DNA from: Slackia sp. ZJ119
Lineage (GTDB): Bacteria > Actinomycetota > Coriobacteriia > Coriobacteriales > Eggerthellaceae
Assembly (NCBI RefSeq): GCF_011039175.1
Contig: NZ_JAAKEN010000008.1
Span: forward strand, 1-64,000
Length of the DNA: 64,000 nucleotides
Direction of reading: 5' to 3'
Below are positions 1 through 6,829 of the stretch, piece by piece (position 1 is the first letter of the stretch; every line of letters begins with the position of its first letter). The notes below the pieces were generated by a model. The model ran no database searches and was not told where the DNA came from. It was given only the letters and a program-made list of their open reading frames with translations. The position numbers were made by a program, and so were the translations under genes.

Positions 1-974
1 GGAAAGACTAGAAAAAAGAAAAGGCCGCATGCTCGGGTCAGATGGCCCTCGCATGCGGCAGAGCCTTCGGCTCATCCTTCTGCAGAATTAACCTGGACAC
101 TTGTCCAGAAAACAAATTCAATGAAGGCCGCCCGGAGCGGGCTGGGGTTTGCGGCAGACGGGTGCTGGCCACAGATCGGCTGACGCCCAGCCGGGCGGCC
201 GGGGCTGAGGCGGCCGCTGGCAGCCCAGGCCAGAGGCGAGCGGGCGGGCGGGGCTGGCGGCAGGCCGAGGTTGGTTGGGAGCTTGCTGTCGCCGGTTGGC
301 ACCTGATCAGGAGGTTGGGCAACGGCTTGCAGATGCCACCGTCCGCGCAGTGGTTCTATATATGTAGAAAATGTGTACTGGAGATTTTTGAGGTCGCATT
401 CGTCAACTTGCGCATCATTTTTTGGCGTATGCACGGAATATGCGCTTCTGCTTGCGAGAAAGCGCCTCTTTCCGGGGCGTTTTGCTGCGTCCGGCGCGGG
501 TTTCGCCGGACGCATGCCCGCCAAGGCCGCTTCCCAAGCCGCGCCGGGCAGCAAAATGATGCGAGAAGCGCCAAATTCGCGGTCGATTGCATCAGACACA
601 CAATTTCTTCACATTCAAGAATGCATAAAACCACCTTGAAACTGCATACAGCGGCGCAGGCGGACGATCGGCCGAGGTTTTCCCGGTCGGATCGCCCGCC
701 AACAGGCGAATGCCGACAGGCCGCAGCGCCCTCGCCTGCCGCTAGACCTCCCCTGCAGGTTCGACCGCCCGAAGTCTTTTCAGGAATGAAAAGCCGAGGG
801 ATATAGGCAAAAATACGCCATTTCTGACTTGTAATGCCTGATCAGACGGGCTGTTTCCAGAAAAAGCCGACCATGGGCAGGGCGAGCGGCGTCCACACCG
901 TGCAGTACGCGAAGCGGGGTGCAAAAAGCCGCCAACCGAGCCTGGCTGCAGTGAAAGATATGCCTGGAAAGGGG
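1..974. other. Gene-free left flank with inverted repeats
   Basis: I see no convincing gene here. Open frames exist on both strands but overlap each other, lack good ribosome sites and have no recognisable motifs. Visible structure: an inverted repeat with 9-nt arms GCCGCATGC/GCATGCGGC (24-32 and 51-59); a 10-nt-arm hairpin GCGTCCGGCG/CGCCGGACGC (487-513); and an imperfect inverted repeat with arms of about 19 nt around a T-rich loop (659-700). The 13-mer CACAATTTCTTCA at 599-611 recurs at 240-252 past 8000 (8240-8252), in the leader of the giant gene. This flank could be part of an origin or simply intergenic plasmid DNA. Confidence 0.5.
93..108. repeat. Operator-like palindrome
   Basis: CTGGACA-CT-TGTCCAG is a perfect 7-nt-arm palindrome with a 2-nt centre. 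That geometry suits a dimeric regulator, but no regulator gene or promoter is identifiable beside it, so a role is speculative. Confidence 0.3.
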
Positions 975-1631
975 TCATCCGAGCCTTGCTTCGATCTTCG
1001 CCAGGGCTCCTTTGGCGGCCTTGACGAGCTCTTCGCTGGGCGTTTCCTGCGACTCGGCCATCTTCTCAAGCTCGGCGACGGCCTTTTTTAGGCTCCGATC
1101 GCAAGAAGAGGCCCTGATGGGGCGCTTGTAAGAGGGGTCTCGGAGGCTACGCGCCTCGGCGATGAGGTCGTCGATGGAACGGCCGTCCGGCCCGCTTTCC
1201 ATGACGGCGTTGATGACGGCCTCTTGGTCGGAGGGTTCCAGGGCGGCCAGCCGCTCGGCCTCTTTCAGCGATATGGCGCGGCCGTCGAGAAGCTCTCTGC
1301 CTCTGCCGCAAAGCCTGCGCCCGATGGTGAGGTTGGCCTGCGCGGTGCGCTCGCTGACGCCGAACCTCTGCGAGAGCAGGGTCTTCATGTGGGTCGCGGC
1401 GAGATCCGGGTCTTCTCTGCGGCGAGCCTCGAAGATGTCGGCGACGATGGCGAAGCCCCGAGCCCGCTCGGAAGGAGACACGGATCTCCGCCCCAGGTTG
1501 TTGACGTTGAGGAAGGCGAGCACGTCATCGTCTGAAAGGGTCCCGTAGGCGAACTTTCTGGAGAGGACCTCCCTCTCTTGCCTTTCATTTTTATGGGACG
1601 CTATCGCCGCTTCCAGCTTGCTTTTCGACAT
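975..1631 (-). CDS. ParB-like DNA-binding protein lacking the CTPase domain
   Basis: 218-residue paralogue of the intact ParB at 4381-5418. The segment LSDDDVLAFLNVNNLGRR aligns with LTEQEVEFILNSNNLGQR of the intact copy. The HTH region also matches (QRFGVSERTAQANLTIGRRL against EHFGVSERTAMTNLAIARRL). The N-terminal tip MSKSKLEAAI resembles MSSKRNLRAAI. About 120 residues between these blocks, holding the ParB/Srx-type CTPase fold and its GERRxRA box, are missing. In the ParB family that domain binds CTP and drives clamp closure and spreading, so this protein should at most bind DNA. I chose the ATG at 1631 because AAAGGA precedes it and it matches the start of the intact ParB; an ATG at 1664 is in frame. 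It follows the parA remnant in the same order as the intact operon. It may be a decaying copy or a site-specific regulator/competitor. Confidence 0.75.
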   Translation of the reverse strand: MSKSKLEAAIASHKNERQEREVLSRKFAYGTLSDDDVLAFLNVNNLGRRSVSPSERARGFAIVADIFEARRREDPDLAATHMKTLLSQRFGVSERTAQANLTIGRRLCGRGRELLDGRAISLKEAERLAALEPSDQEAVINAVMESGPDGRSIDDLIAEARSLRDPSYKRPIRASSCDRSLKKAVAELEKMAESQETPSEELVKAAKGALAKIEARLG

Positions 1632-1693
1632 GCTTTGTCCTTTCTTCGGTTCGTCCGTCTGCACGCGTCGCCGACTGCAGACGACCCAGACTC

Positions 1694-1918
1694 TCAGTTG
1701 GCGGCCTCTGACGGCTCGGCGGGCTCGTCCGACCCCTCATCAAGGCCGAGCAGTTCGATCCTTGCGTCGTCGAGCTCTTTCGCGAGTCTGCGGTACTCGA
1801 CCGCAGGCTTGCAATTCGGCTCGTAAGCGACGATGGGCTGCAGCGCGAGCGAAGACGCGGGCACGCTGATGTTTCTGCTGATCACCGTGTCGTGGGCCTT
1901 GACGTAGGGCAGGCGGTC
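1694..1918 (-). pseudogene. ParA C-terminal remnant
   Basis: 74 codons open from just after an in-frame TAA (1919-1921) to a TGA at 1694. The peptide contains VPASSLALQPIVAYEPNCKP, which aligns with VPESSLAMEPLVTYAPTSKP near the C-terminus of the intact ParA. The continuation EYRRLAKELDD matches AYRMLADEIED. No Walker motif or earlier ParA sequence is recognisable upstream in any frame, so the ATPase core is lost. The remnant ends about 60 nt before the ParB-like start, as expected for a former parA-parB operon. It carries an acidic tail absent from the intact ParA. A short internal ORF could start at the ATC/GTG near 1885, but I know of no function for such a fragment. Confidence 0.75.
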
Positions 1919-2086
1919 TTACCGGCCCTGTCCCCCACCCTTCTGCTGCACCCTCGCCAAAAGCGCATCCCAAATGTAACCGCAGGATTGCATTCGGCCG
2001 TGCGCCGCTTGCGCGAGTGCGCTATCATGCGGGCTGCGGTGCTTCGCACGCACGCCGGGCGGCGTCTCCGGAAGGGGGTGCTCGTC

Positions 2087-2167
2087 ATGGACGCACAGAC
2101 TGTCATTGCCGTATGCGCGATCTTCACAGTGGTGCTGGCCATGGTCCGCCTCGACCGGCGCAAGTAG
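2087..2167 (+). CDS. Small membrane peptide, putative holin-like toxin
   Basis: 26 residues: a short polar start (MDAQT), one hydrophobic helix (VIAVCAIFTVVLAMV) and a basic tail (RLDRRK). This is the shape of the putative holin-like toxin / Fst-type peptides found in Gram-positive type I toxin-antitoxin systems, which insert into the membrane. A strong Shine-Dalgarno, GGAAGGGGG at about 2070-2078, lies at good spacing to the ATG; a GTG three codons upstream is an alternative. A hairpin at 2224-2257 follows, and the minus strand could yield an antisense RNA overlapping the 3' end. Sitting between a broken partition locus and the replication region fits a plasmid-stabilising role. The family assignment rests on size and shape only. 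Confidence 0.5.
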   Translation: MDAQTVIAVCAIFTVVLAMVRLDRRK

Positions 2168-2214
2168 GCCTGTCAGGGGCGGCCGAAAGGAGGTGGTGCG
2201 AACCGCGTTGTCGG

Positions 2215-2303
2215 AAAAGCAAAACCCGGCTCCTACCGTCAAAAAAGGAAGCCGGGTCTTTGCTGACCAACGATGCCGCCCGGTGTGCCGGGGCACCGCA
2301 TTG
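2215..2303 (-). ncRNA. Possible antisense (antitoxin) RNA
   Basis: On the minus strand a good -10 TATACT (complement of 2310-2315) sits in front of a sequence ending at the 2224-2257 hairpin plus U-run. The -35 is weak. The RNA would be about 90 nt and complementary to the end of the small membrane-peptide mRNA, the usual type I arrangement. This is inference from layout only. Confidence 0.25.
2224..2257. terminator. Bidirectional hairpin behind the small membrane peptide
   Basis: ACCCGGCT (2224-2231) pairs with AGCCGGGT (2250-2257), extended inward by CC/GG next to a bulged A. The loop contains an A-run. On the minus strand the stem is followed by TTTTG and TTTTCC, on the plus strand by CTTTG. 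It can end the toxin transcript or a convergent antisense RNA. Confidence 0.55.
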
Positions 2304-2413
2304 GTTTGAAGTATAGCGCATCCGCCCCCGAAAAGGAAGGGCCGTGGCGAAATCCGCACGCGAGCTCGTTTTCCTCGTTTCTGACAGTTTTTGAATAGTT
2401 AACAAATAGGACC

Positions 2414-2440
2414 TTGCGAATTCACGTTGCTTGTTATAAC
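2414..2440 (+). promoter_or_regulatory. Candidate promoter for the rep leader
   Basis: TTGCGA (2414-2419) and TATAAC (2435-2440), the latter preceded by TGT as in an extended -10. The 15-nt spacer is short but tolerable with an extended -10. Transcription would start near 2447 and run through hairpins at 2483-2506 and 2616-2640 before the replication gene. Confidence 0.4.
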
Positions 2441-2471
2441 CTATGCAAAGCATGAAACGAACTCATGCCGA

Positions 2472-2536
2472 TAAAAGAAAAGAACCCCCGGCGGCAACCG
2501 GGGGTTTCGAGTGGCATATACGCACTCTGTAGAACG
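2472..2536 (-). ncRNA. Candidate antisense RNA in the rep leader
   Basis: A well-formed minus-strand promoter (TTGCGC, 17 nt, TAAAAT) would start a transcript near 2536. It would end after the GC-rich hairpin at 2483-2506, which on this strand is followed by a TTCTTTTCTTTT run. The resulting RNA of about 65 nt is complementary to the plus-strand leader of the replication gene. Short countertranscripts in rep leaders are a standard way for plasmids to control copy number. The call rests on promoter and terminator shape. Confidence 0.45.
2483..2506. terminator. GC-rich hairpin, terminator on the minus strand
   Basis: AACCCCCGG (2483-2491) pairs perfectly with CCGGGGGTT (2498-2506) around a 6-nt loop. 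The U-run is strong on the minus strand and short (TTT) on the plus strand, so it should stop the antisense RNA efficiently and the rep leader only partly. Confidence 0.65.
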
Positions 2537-2542
2537 AGACGT

Positions 2543-2571
2543 ATTTTACCATTCTCGGTCATTCCGCGCAA
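2543..2571 (-). promoter_or_regulatory. Promoter of the candidate antisense RNA
   Basis: Read on the minus strand: -35 TTGCGC (complement of 2566-2571), a 17-nt spacer and -10 TAAAAT (complement of 2543-2548). It is the best sigma70-type match in the left part of the window. Confidence 0.5.
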
Positions 2572-2610
2572 CTGACGTGGGGTGATTCCTCTTTTCCTTC
2601 ATCGGCATAA

Positions 2611-2645
2611 ACGCAGCAGGGCCCTGCCAGGGGCTTTTTCTGCGT
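2611..2645 (+). promoter_or_regulatory. Attenuator-like alternative hairpins before rep
   Basis: A terminator-like stem (GCCCTGCCAGGGGC, 2621-2634) is followed by TTTTT. It overlaps a perfect 12-nt palindrome GCAGGGCCCTGC (2616-2627), and outer ACGCAG/CTGCGT arms (2611-2616, 2640-2645) can also pair. The stems exclude each other, as expected for transcription attenuation just ahead of a replication gene. Function is inferred. Confidence 0.4.
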
Positions 2646-2673
2646 GCATACAAGCGCGATGGAGGAATCGCCG

Positions 2674-5571
2674 GTGGATGTGTTGTGCTCGCACAACGTT
2701 GCGTCAGTGTGCCCAAAACAAGGGCGACCGACGCGAGCAAAAACCCTTGACGACAAGGGCGCTTCCTCGCGCGACCAGGGAAAACAAGACCGCACTCCCC
2801 TGCCTTTGGCCTGCGACGGCACGCAGGAATCGCCGGCAAGCGAAACCGCCGGCCGCAAACGCGAGCGCGAGACGTTCTTCCGCCTTCTGACCTGCGACGA
2901 TCGCAACAGCCGCTACACAGTCTCAATCGCAAGAAGCGGCCAGTGGCGCGAGACGTCCGTGCGTGCGGCCGAGCTGCCACTCGTAAGCCTGCCCGACGAC
3001 GCCGACTGCTACGTCACGCACAACGGCTTTTGCGGCGCCCGTCGCACCGTCGCGCAGACGCGGCAGGTAAACGCCCTGTTCATCGACGTGGACTGCCACC
3101 ACCTCGACCAGGCGGGCACGGCGGTCGCAGTCGATGCGGCGCTTGATGGCATCCAGACGGCCGTCCGCGAAGGGCGGCTGCCCGCACCGTCGATGATCGT
3201 GCATTCGGGCCGGGGGCTGCAGCTTTACTATGTGCTCAAGCGATCGGTCCCCTATCGCACCGGCTCTGCAGACAGCTTGAACAGCAAGGCGTTGCGCCTG
3301 GTCAGCGTCGTGCGCGACCGGCTGGGACGTGCCGTCGAAGCCGTACTGGAAGCGAGCGGCGCCGTGTCGGTCGACCAAGCCGCCAGCGATCTGGCCCGCG
3401 TCGGCCGCATCCCCGGCACGTACAACACGAAGGCACGCGCGTTCGCGCGTCTTGTCAGCGCACACGACGCCGGCTGGGACCTGTCCGCACTTGCAGACCT
3501 GCTCCCAAAATCGAACCGACCAAGCGAGCAAACGCACGCCCGGCCGGCATTCAAGGCAACGGCCAGCCCGCTCATGAAGCTGCGCTACGAAAAGCTGCTC
3601 GATTTGCAACGCATCCGCGGGGCCCGCTGCCTCGGCACGCGCGAGCTCATGGCGTTCGTCCTGTACAACACCGCCGTCCAGATCTTCGACCGCGAAGAAG
3701 CGCGTCGGCGCCTGCGTTCGTTCAACAACGGGTTCGTCCCGCCATTGGGCGATCCTGAGCTGCGCGGCATCGAGCAGGCGGTCGACAAGGTGGTGAACGT
3801 GAAGGGCCAGCACGGGTTTTACCTGATAGGAAAGGAGCGACTGCGCGAACTGCTCGCCATCACCGACGAAGAGGCTATCGCAACGAACTTCTTCGAATCG
3901 AAGCGAAAGCATGACCGCGAAGAGGCAAAACGCAAGACCCACGAGAAGAAACTGTCCCGAAATCGTCTCATCATTGACCGGTATCGCGAAGGGAAGAAAT
4001 CCCAAGCTGCCATCGCACAAGAAGTCGGCTGCTCACTGCGCACCGTGGCAAGCGTCATCGCCCAGTACCGCAACGCCGTCCGAAACACGCTCCACGCTTG
4101 CGTCCAAGCCCAGCGGCATGCAGCGCCAGCCTGGAGCCAGTCCAATAGGAGACAACCAAGCTGTCAGAAGCAAGAGGTCTCAAGCAGAGGAACCCTAACA
4201 AGAGACAAGCTGAAACGTGCAATTATTTGTCGGACGTGTTTAAGGGTAGTGAAAAAGAGCCTCCTGAAAATGGAGGCTCCAAAGACGTTTTGGGCGCTTT
4301 TTGGCGGCAAACTTTTGTTTTTCAGCGATGCTTTCCTGCCACCTTGTCAGGTCTACCAAGAGGGTTATCCATGGCGCTTGTTAGAGCTCTTTTACCAACA
4401 ATTTGATTTCTTCCAACAGCTCGGCGTTGGTGCTTTCGGGACATTGCGTGGCTTTGACCAGGGCATTTCGTGCTCTCAGAAGGTAATCGTCTCTCGAAAC
4501 AGCGGTTTTGACGGTACGCTTGGCCCGAGCGGGCTTCTTCGGATCATGAATGAAGGGGGTGGGGTCCTCCCCTTTGATGAGCGCGGTGATGTAGTTTTTG
4601 ATTTCAGACTTGGGAACGAGCGACTTCTCCAGGATGTCGGCAGCCTTTTCTTGCTGCTCTTCGGTGAGTCGCGACATGGACTCGGCCTGCTCGCGGGTGA
4701 TGATGCCGTCGTCCAGCAACGTTTTGCCGCGCTTGCTCAGACGCCGTGCGATGGCGAGGTTCGTCATCGCGGTGCGCTCGGACACGCCGAAATGCTCGGC
4801 CAGGTATTCCTTGGTCTTCACGCCCTTCAGCTTGGGGTCGTCTTTGCGCCACTCCACCAAGGCGTCGGCCAGCACGCGGAAGCCCTCGGCGCGTTCCGAC
4901 GGCGTCATGACGCGCTGCCCCAGATTGTTGGAGTTGAGGATGAACTCGACCTCTTGCTCGGTCAGCGAATCGAGCGGATGGCAATGCGCCGGGACCATGC
5001 GCCAGGAATCGCCGTAGCGCTCGGCCAGCAGCTTGTGGGCCCGCCAGCGGCGCTCGCCGTCGATGATCTCCAGCCCGTCGCGCGTCTCGCGGATGACAAG
5101 CGGCTGAACCTCTTTCGACTTGTAGATGAGCCCGGCCAGGTTCAGAACCGATTCGTCGTCGACGGTGAAATGGTTGCGCGGGTGGGGATGCAGCTCGTCG
5201 ATGTCGAAGTAATCGAAACCGGCTTGGCGCAGCATCGTGTTGCGGCGGTTGTCGTTGGCCATCTTCGACGTGATGTCCGCGTCCTGGTTGCGGCGGCTCT
5301 CGAAGGCGGCAAGGCGGATGTCTTCGTCGCTCATCTGCGTGAAGCGGTCGGTCTCCACCAGAGCGGCCACTCCCCCGCTCTTCTTGATGGCGGCTCGCAG
5401 GTTTCTCTTGCTACTCATTGTAGTCCTCGATTTCATCGGCAAGCATTCGATATGCCAGAGCGGGTTTGCTTGTTGGCGCGTACGTCACCAGCGGCTCCAT
5501 TGCCAGCGACGACTCCGGCACCGCAGTGCTCTTGTCGATCTTGGCGACGAAGTAGTTTGCATTGGGAATGA
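2674..5571 (+). CDS. Plasmid replication initiator with AEP primase motifs
   Basis: The first 500 or so residues carry archaeo-eukaryotic primase (PrimPol-type) signatures. These are the acidic metal motif FIDVDCHH (about residue 136), SGRGLQLYY (about 178) and ARVGRIPGTYN (about 240), matching the family's hhhDhD, sGxGxH-like and RlPGtxN boxes. A HTH follows (IAQEVGCSLRTVASVI, about 447), preceded by a basic helix. Proteins of this layout start replication of Gram-positive plasmids and related elements. I prefer GTG 2674, which has GGAGGA seven bases upstream; ATG 2644 and ATG 2659 are in frame. The oddity is the 3' end. The frame has no stop at the expected place (about 4.1-4.2 kb), passes through the terminator at 4252-4279 and runs antisense to parB and part of parA. 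The real product probably ends near 4.2 kb and the downstream part is likely not meaningful, so a frameshift or lost stop is possible. Confidence 0.7.
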   Translation: MDVLCSHNVASVCPKQGRPTRAKTLDDKGASSRDQGKQDRTPLPLACDGTQESPASETAGRKRERETFFRLLTCDDRNSRYTVSIARSGQWRETSVRAAELPLVSLPDDADCYVTHNGFCGARRTVAQTRQVNALFIDVDCHHLDQAGTAVAVDAALDGIQTAVREGRLPAPSMIVHSGRGLQLYYVLKRSVPYRTGSADSLNSKALRLVSVVRDRLGRAVEAVLEASGAVSVDQAASDLARVGRIPGTYNTKARAFARLVSAHDAGWDLSALADLLPKSNRPSEQTHARPAFKATASPLMKLRYEKLLDLQRIRGARCLGTRELMAFVLYNTAVQIFDREEARRRLRSFNNGFVPPLGDPELRGIEQAVDKVVNVKGQHGFYLIGKERLRELLAITDEEAIATNFFESKRKHDREEAKRKTHEKKLSRNRLIIDRYREGKKSQAAIAQEVGCSLRTVASVIAQYRNAVRNTLHACVQAQRHAAPAWSQSNRRQPSCQKQEVSSRGTLTRDKLKRAIICRTCLRVVKKSLLKMEAPKTFWALFGGKLLFFSDAFLPPCQVYQEGYPWRLLELFYQQFDFFQQLGVGAFGTLRGFDQGISCSQKVIVSRNSGFDGTLGPSGLLRIMNEGGGVLPFDERGDVVFDFRLGNERLLQDVGSLFLLLFGESRHGLGLLAGDDAVVQQRFAALAQTPCDGEVRHRGALGHAEMLGQVFLGLHALQLGVVFAPLHQGVGQHAEALGAFRRRHDALPQIVGVEDELDLLLGQRIERMAMRRDHAPGIAVALGQQLVGPPAALAVDDLQPVARLADDKRLNLFRLVDEPGQVQNRFVVDGEMVARVGMQLVDVEVIETGLAQHRVAAVVVGHLRRDVRVLVAAALEGGKADVFVAHLREAVGLHQSGHSPALLDGGSQVSLATHCSPRFHRQAFDMPERVCLLARTSPAAPLPATTPAPQCSCRSWRRSSLHWE
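4252..4279 (-). terminator. Rho-independent terminator of parAB
   Basis: GAGCCTCC (4257-4264) and GGAGGCTC (4272-4279) form a perfect 8-bp stem with a 7-nt loop. On the minus strand the stem is followed by TTTTTC, ending the parA-parB transcript about 100 nt after the parB stop. On the plus strand the tail is weaker. Confidence 0.8.
4381..5418 (-). CDS. parB: ParB centromere-binding protein
   Basis: 345 residues. The ParB/Srx CTPase domain lies at about residues 68-150: LHPHPRNHF, EVQPLVIRE, then GERRWRAH at 121-128, the phosphate-binding box of ParB CTPases. A HTH follows at about 200-230 (LAEHFGVSERTAMTNLAIAR), then a charged C-terminal dimerisation-type tail. ParB binds parS sites, loads as a CTP-dependent clamp and stimulates ParA to segregate replicons. 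I chose the ATG at 5418 because it overlaps the parA stop (ATGAGTAG), implying translational coupling; eight more in-frame codons exist upstream to 5442. Three palindromes at 6513-6688 are the obvious candidate binding sites. The gene ends before a strong terminator, and the replication-initiator frame runs antisense to it. Confidence 0.92.
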   Translation of the reverse strand: MSSKRNLRAAIKKSGGVAALVETDRFTQMSDEDIRLAAFESRRNQDADITSKMANDNRRNTMLRQAGFDYFDIDELHPHPRNHFTVDDESVLNLAGLIYKSKEVQPLVIRETRDGLEIIDGERRWRAHKLLAERYGDSWRMVPAHCHPLDSLTEQEVEFILNSNNLGQRVMTPSERAEGFRVLADALVEWRKDDPKLKGVKTKEYLAEHFGVSERTAMTNLAIARRLSKRGKTLLDDGIITREQAESMSRLTEEQQEKAADILEKSLVPKSEIKNYITALIKGEDPTPFIHDPKKPARAKRTVKTAVSRDDYLLRARNALVKATQCPESTNAELLEEIKLLVKEL

Positions 5572-6388
5572 CCTCTTTCAGTTGCTCGAGGCCGATTTTG
5601 TACGCTTGCGTGTTCTGTTCGACCATCGTGCGAAGGATGCGCCACGGCCTCGGCTGCGTGCGGCGGTCGCGGGCCGTGCGGTTGATGACGTCGATCGTCT
5701 GGCTGACGCCGGCGATGGCGAAGCCGTCCACCTTGATGGGGATGATGATCGACGATGCGCGGTTGCCGGCCTCCAGCGCCACGATGGCATTGGTGGTCGT
5801 CATGTCGAGCCGCGGGCCGCAGTCAACGATGATGTAGTCGAAATCTTCGTTCAGGTCTTCGATGGCGTATTTCAGGCGCGTGTCGGCGCCGGCGGAGCTT
5901 TCGGACTTCATGCGAGCGTCCGCGTCGGAGAAGCGGAAGTTCGACGGCACAATGTAGAGGTTTTCGTAGTCGGTCTCGCACATGACCTCTTCGAGCGTCA
6001 CGGGGCTTTTGGACGAACTCGCGCGGTACAGCACGTCGGCGATGCAGGGGTCTTCGGATCGCGGGTCGTACGCGCTCAGGTACGCCGATGCGTTGCCCTG
6101 GCTGTCCATGTCGATCACCAACACCTTGTAGCCTTTTTCTGCAAGGCATACGGCCAAGCATACCGACGTCGTCGTTTTTGCGACGCCGCCCTTGAAGCTG
6201 ATGACTGAAAGGATGGTGGGCTTGTTCTGCTCGACTTCGAGCTGCGAACTGAGGAAGAGGTCGGCGAGCTGAGATTTCGCGACGCCGCGCCGCTCGGCTT
6301 CTTTCTCGAGGGCTTCGACGGTGTCTTTGTCGAGCGAAAGCGATTGCTGCTGCTTTGAGGCGCGGGATGCCTTGGGTCTGGTTGCCAT
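5411..6388 (-). CDS. parA: ParA partition ATPase with RHH-like N-terminus
   Basis: 325 residues. The deviant Walker A is KGGVAKTT (66-73), with the signature lysine and Ala in place of the usual Gly. Walker A' DMDSQGN lies at 93-99 and Walker B YIIVDCGP at about 172. Residues 15-50 (LSLDKDTVEALEKEAERRGV...QLADLFL) read like a ribbon-helix-helix DNA-binding segment fused ahead of the ATPase, so this ParA may autoregulate directly. ParA forms ATP-dependent gradients on nucleoid DNA that ParB-bound plasmids follow. The ATG at 6388 has AAGGAG about 12 nt upstream. It is first in the operon; parB overlaps its stop by 8 nt. Candidate operator/centromere palindromes lie 125-300 nt upstream of the start. 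Confidence 0.92.
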   Translation of the reverse strand: MATRPKASRASKQQQSLSLDKDTVEALEKEAERRGVAKSQLADLFLSSQLEVEQNKPTILSVISFKGGVAKTTTSVCLAVCLAEKGYKVLVIDMDSQGNASAYLSAYDPRSEDPCIADVLYRASSSKSPVTLEEVMCETDYENLYIVPSNFRFSDADARMKSESSAGADTRLKYAIEDLNEDFDYIIVDCGPRLDMTTTNAIVALEAGNRASSIIIPIKVDGFAIAGVSQTIDVINRTARDRRTQPRPWRILRTMVEQNTQAYKIGLEQLKEVIPNANYFVAKIDKSTAVPESSLAMEPLVTYAPTSKPALAYRMLADEIEDYNE

Positions 6389-6460
6389 GAGGATTGCACG
6401 CTCCTTGCAGGGCGGCTGGGTGTGAGAGCCGCCGGTTGGTACGAGTTGTTTGCTGGTTGT

Positions 6461-6489
6461 TTTATATCATGAAATGGGGGTAATTTATC
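6461..6489 (-). promoter_or_regulatory. Candidate parAB promoter
   Basis: On the minus strand, TGATATAAA is an extended -10 (complement of 6461-6469). The -35 position (complement of 6484-6489) is poor. The leader to the parA ATG would be about 65 nt. The nearest palindrome (6513-6531) lies just upstream, where a regulator could act. Confidence 0.4.
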
Positions 6490-6512
6490 GGAGAAGCGCG
6501 AAGAATCGTAAG

Positions 6513-6531
6513 GGGTGCAGAATCTGCACCC
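6513..6531. repeat. parS/operator-like palindrome 1
   Basis: GGGTGCAG-AAT-CTGCACCC, perfect 8-nt arms with a 3-nt centre. It is one of three copies of the same sequence upstream of parA. Confidence 0.75.
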
Positions 6532-6543
6532 TAACCGGTAGAG

Positions 6544-6574
6544 AGCATGGGGTGCAGTTTCTGCACCCCATGCT
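6544..6574. repeat. parS/operator-like palindrome 2 (extended)
   Basis: AGCATGGGGTGCAG-TTT-CTGCACCCCATGCT has perfect 14-nt arms. It contains the same GGGTGCAG core as copies 1 and 3 with a TTT centre. Its centre is 37 nt from that of copy 1. Confidence 0.75.
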
Positions 6575-6667
6575 TTGGATGATTCTTCGATGTAAAAGCA
6601 ACATTAACAGGAGCGTATTTCTGTACTATAGTTCCTGATAATAGTAGGATTTGTTGTGTTGACGTTT

Positions 6668-6688
6668 AGGGTGCAGAATCTGCACCCT
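6668..6688. repeat. parS/operator-like palindrome 3
   Basis: AGGGTGCAG-AAT-CTGCACCCT is identical in its core to copy 1 and lies 156 nt further from parA. Three copies of a 19-nt palindrome beside a partition operon are typical of a centromere or an autoregulatory operator. Confidence 0.75.
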
Positions 6689-6724
6689 TTTGATTTGCAG
6701 AGTTGCTGTTCGAAGTCGTTGGAC

Positions 6725-6829
6725 GGCGCTTCCGCCGCGACGGCTTCGCCTCGACGCGTCGTCGCGCCGAGCCAAGGTCTCGGCGCTCCTTTGGCTTGAC
6801 CTCGGCTGCGCCGTCGTGTCGGAAGCGCC
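6725..6829. repeat. Structured element A, copy 1
   Basis: A 105-nt cruciform. The outer stem is GGCGCTTCCG/CGGAAGCGCC plus CGACGGC/GCCGTCG, separated by a 3-nt internal loop. The inner hairpin is GCGCCGAG-CCAAGGT-CTCGGCGC (6764-6786), beside a small CGACGCGTCG palindrome. It is nearly identical to copy 2 at 7449-7553. Confidence 0.75.

Noticed and set aside
42-806. Plus-strand open frame of about 250 codons
   Set aside because: Arginine/alanine-rich, no motif, no ribosome site, overlapped by equally long frames on the other strand and crossed by inverted repeats.
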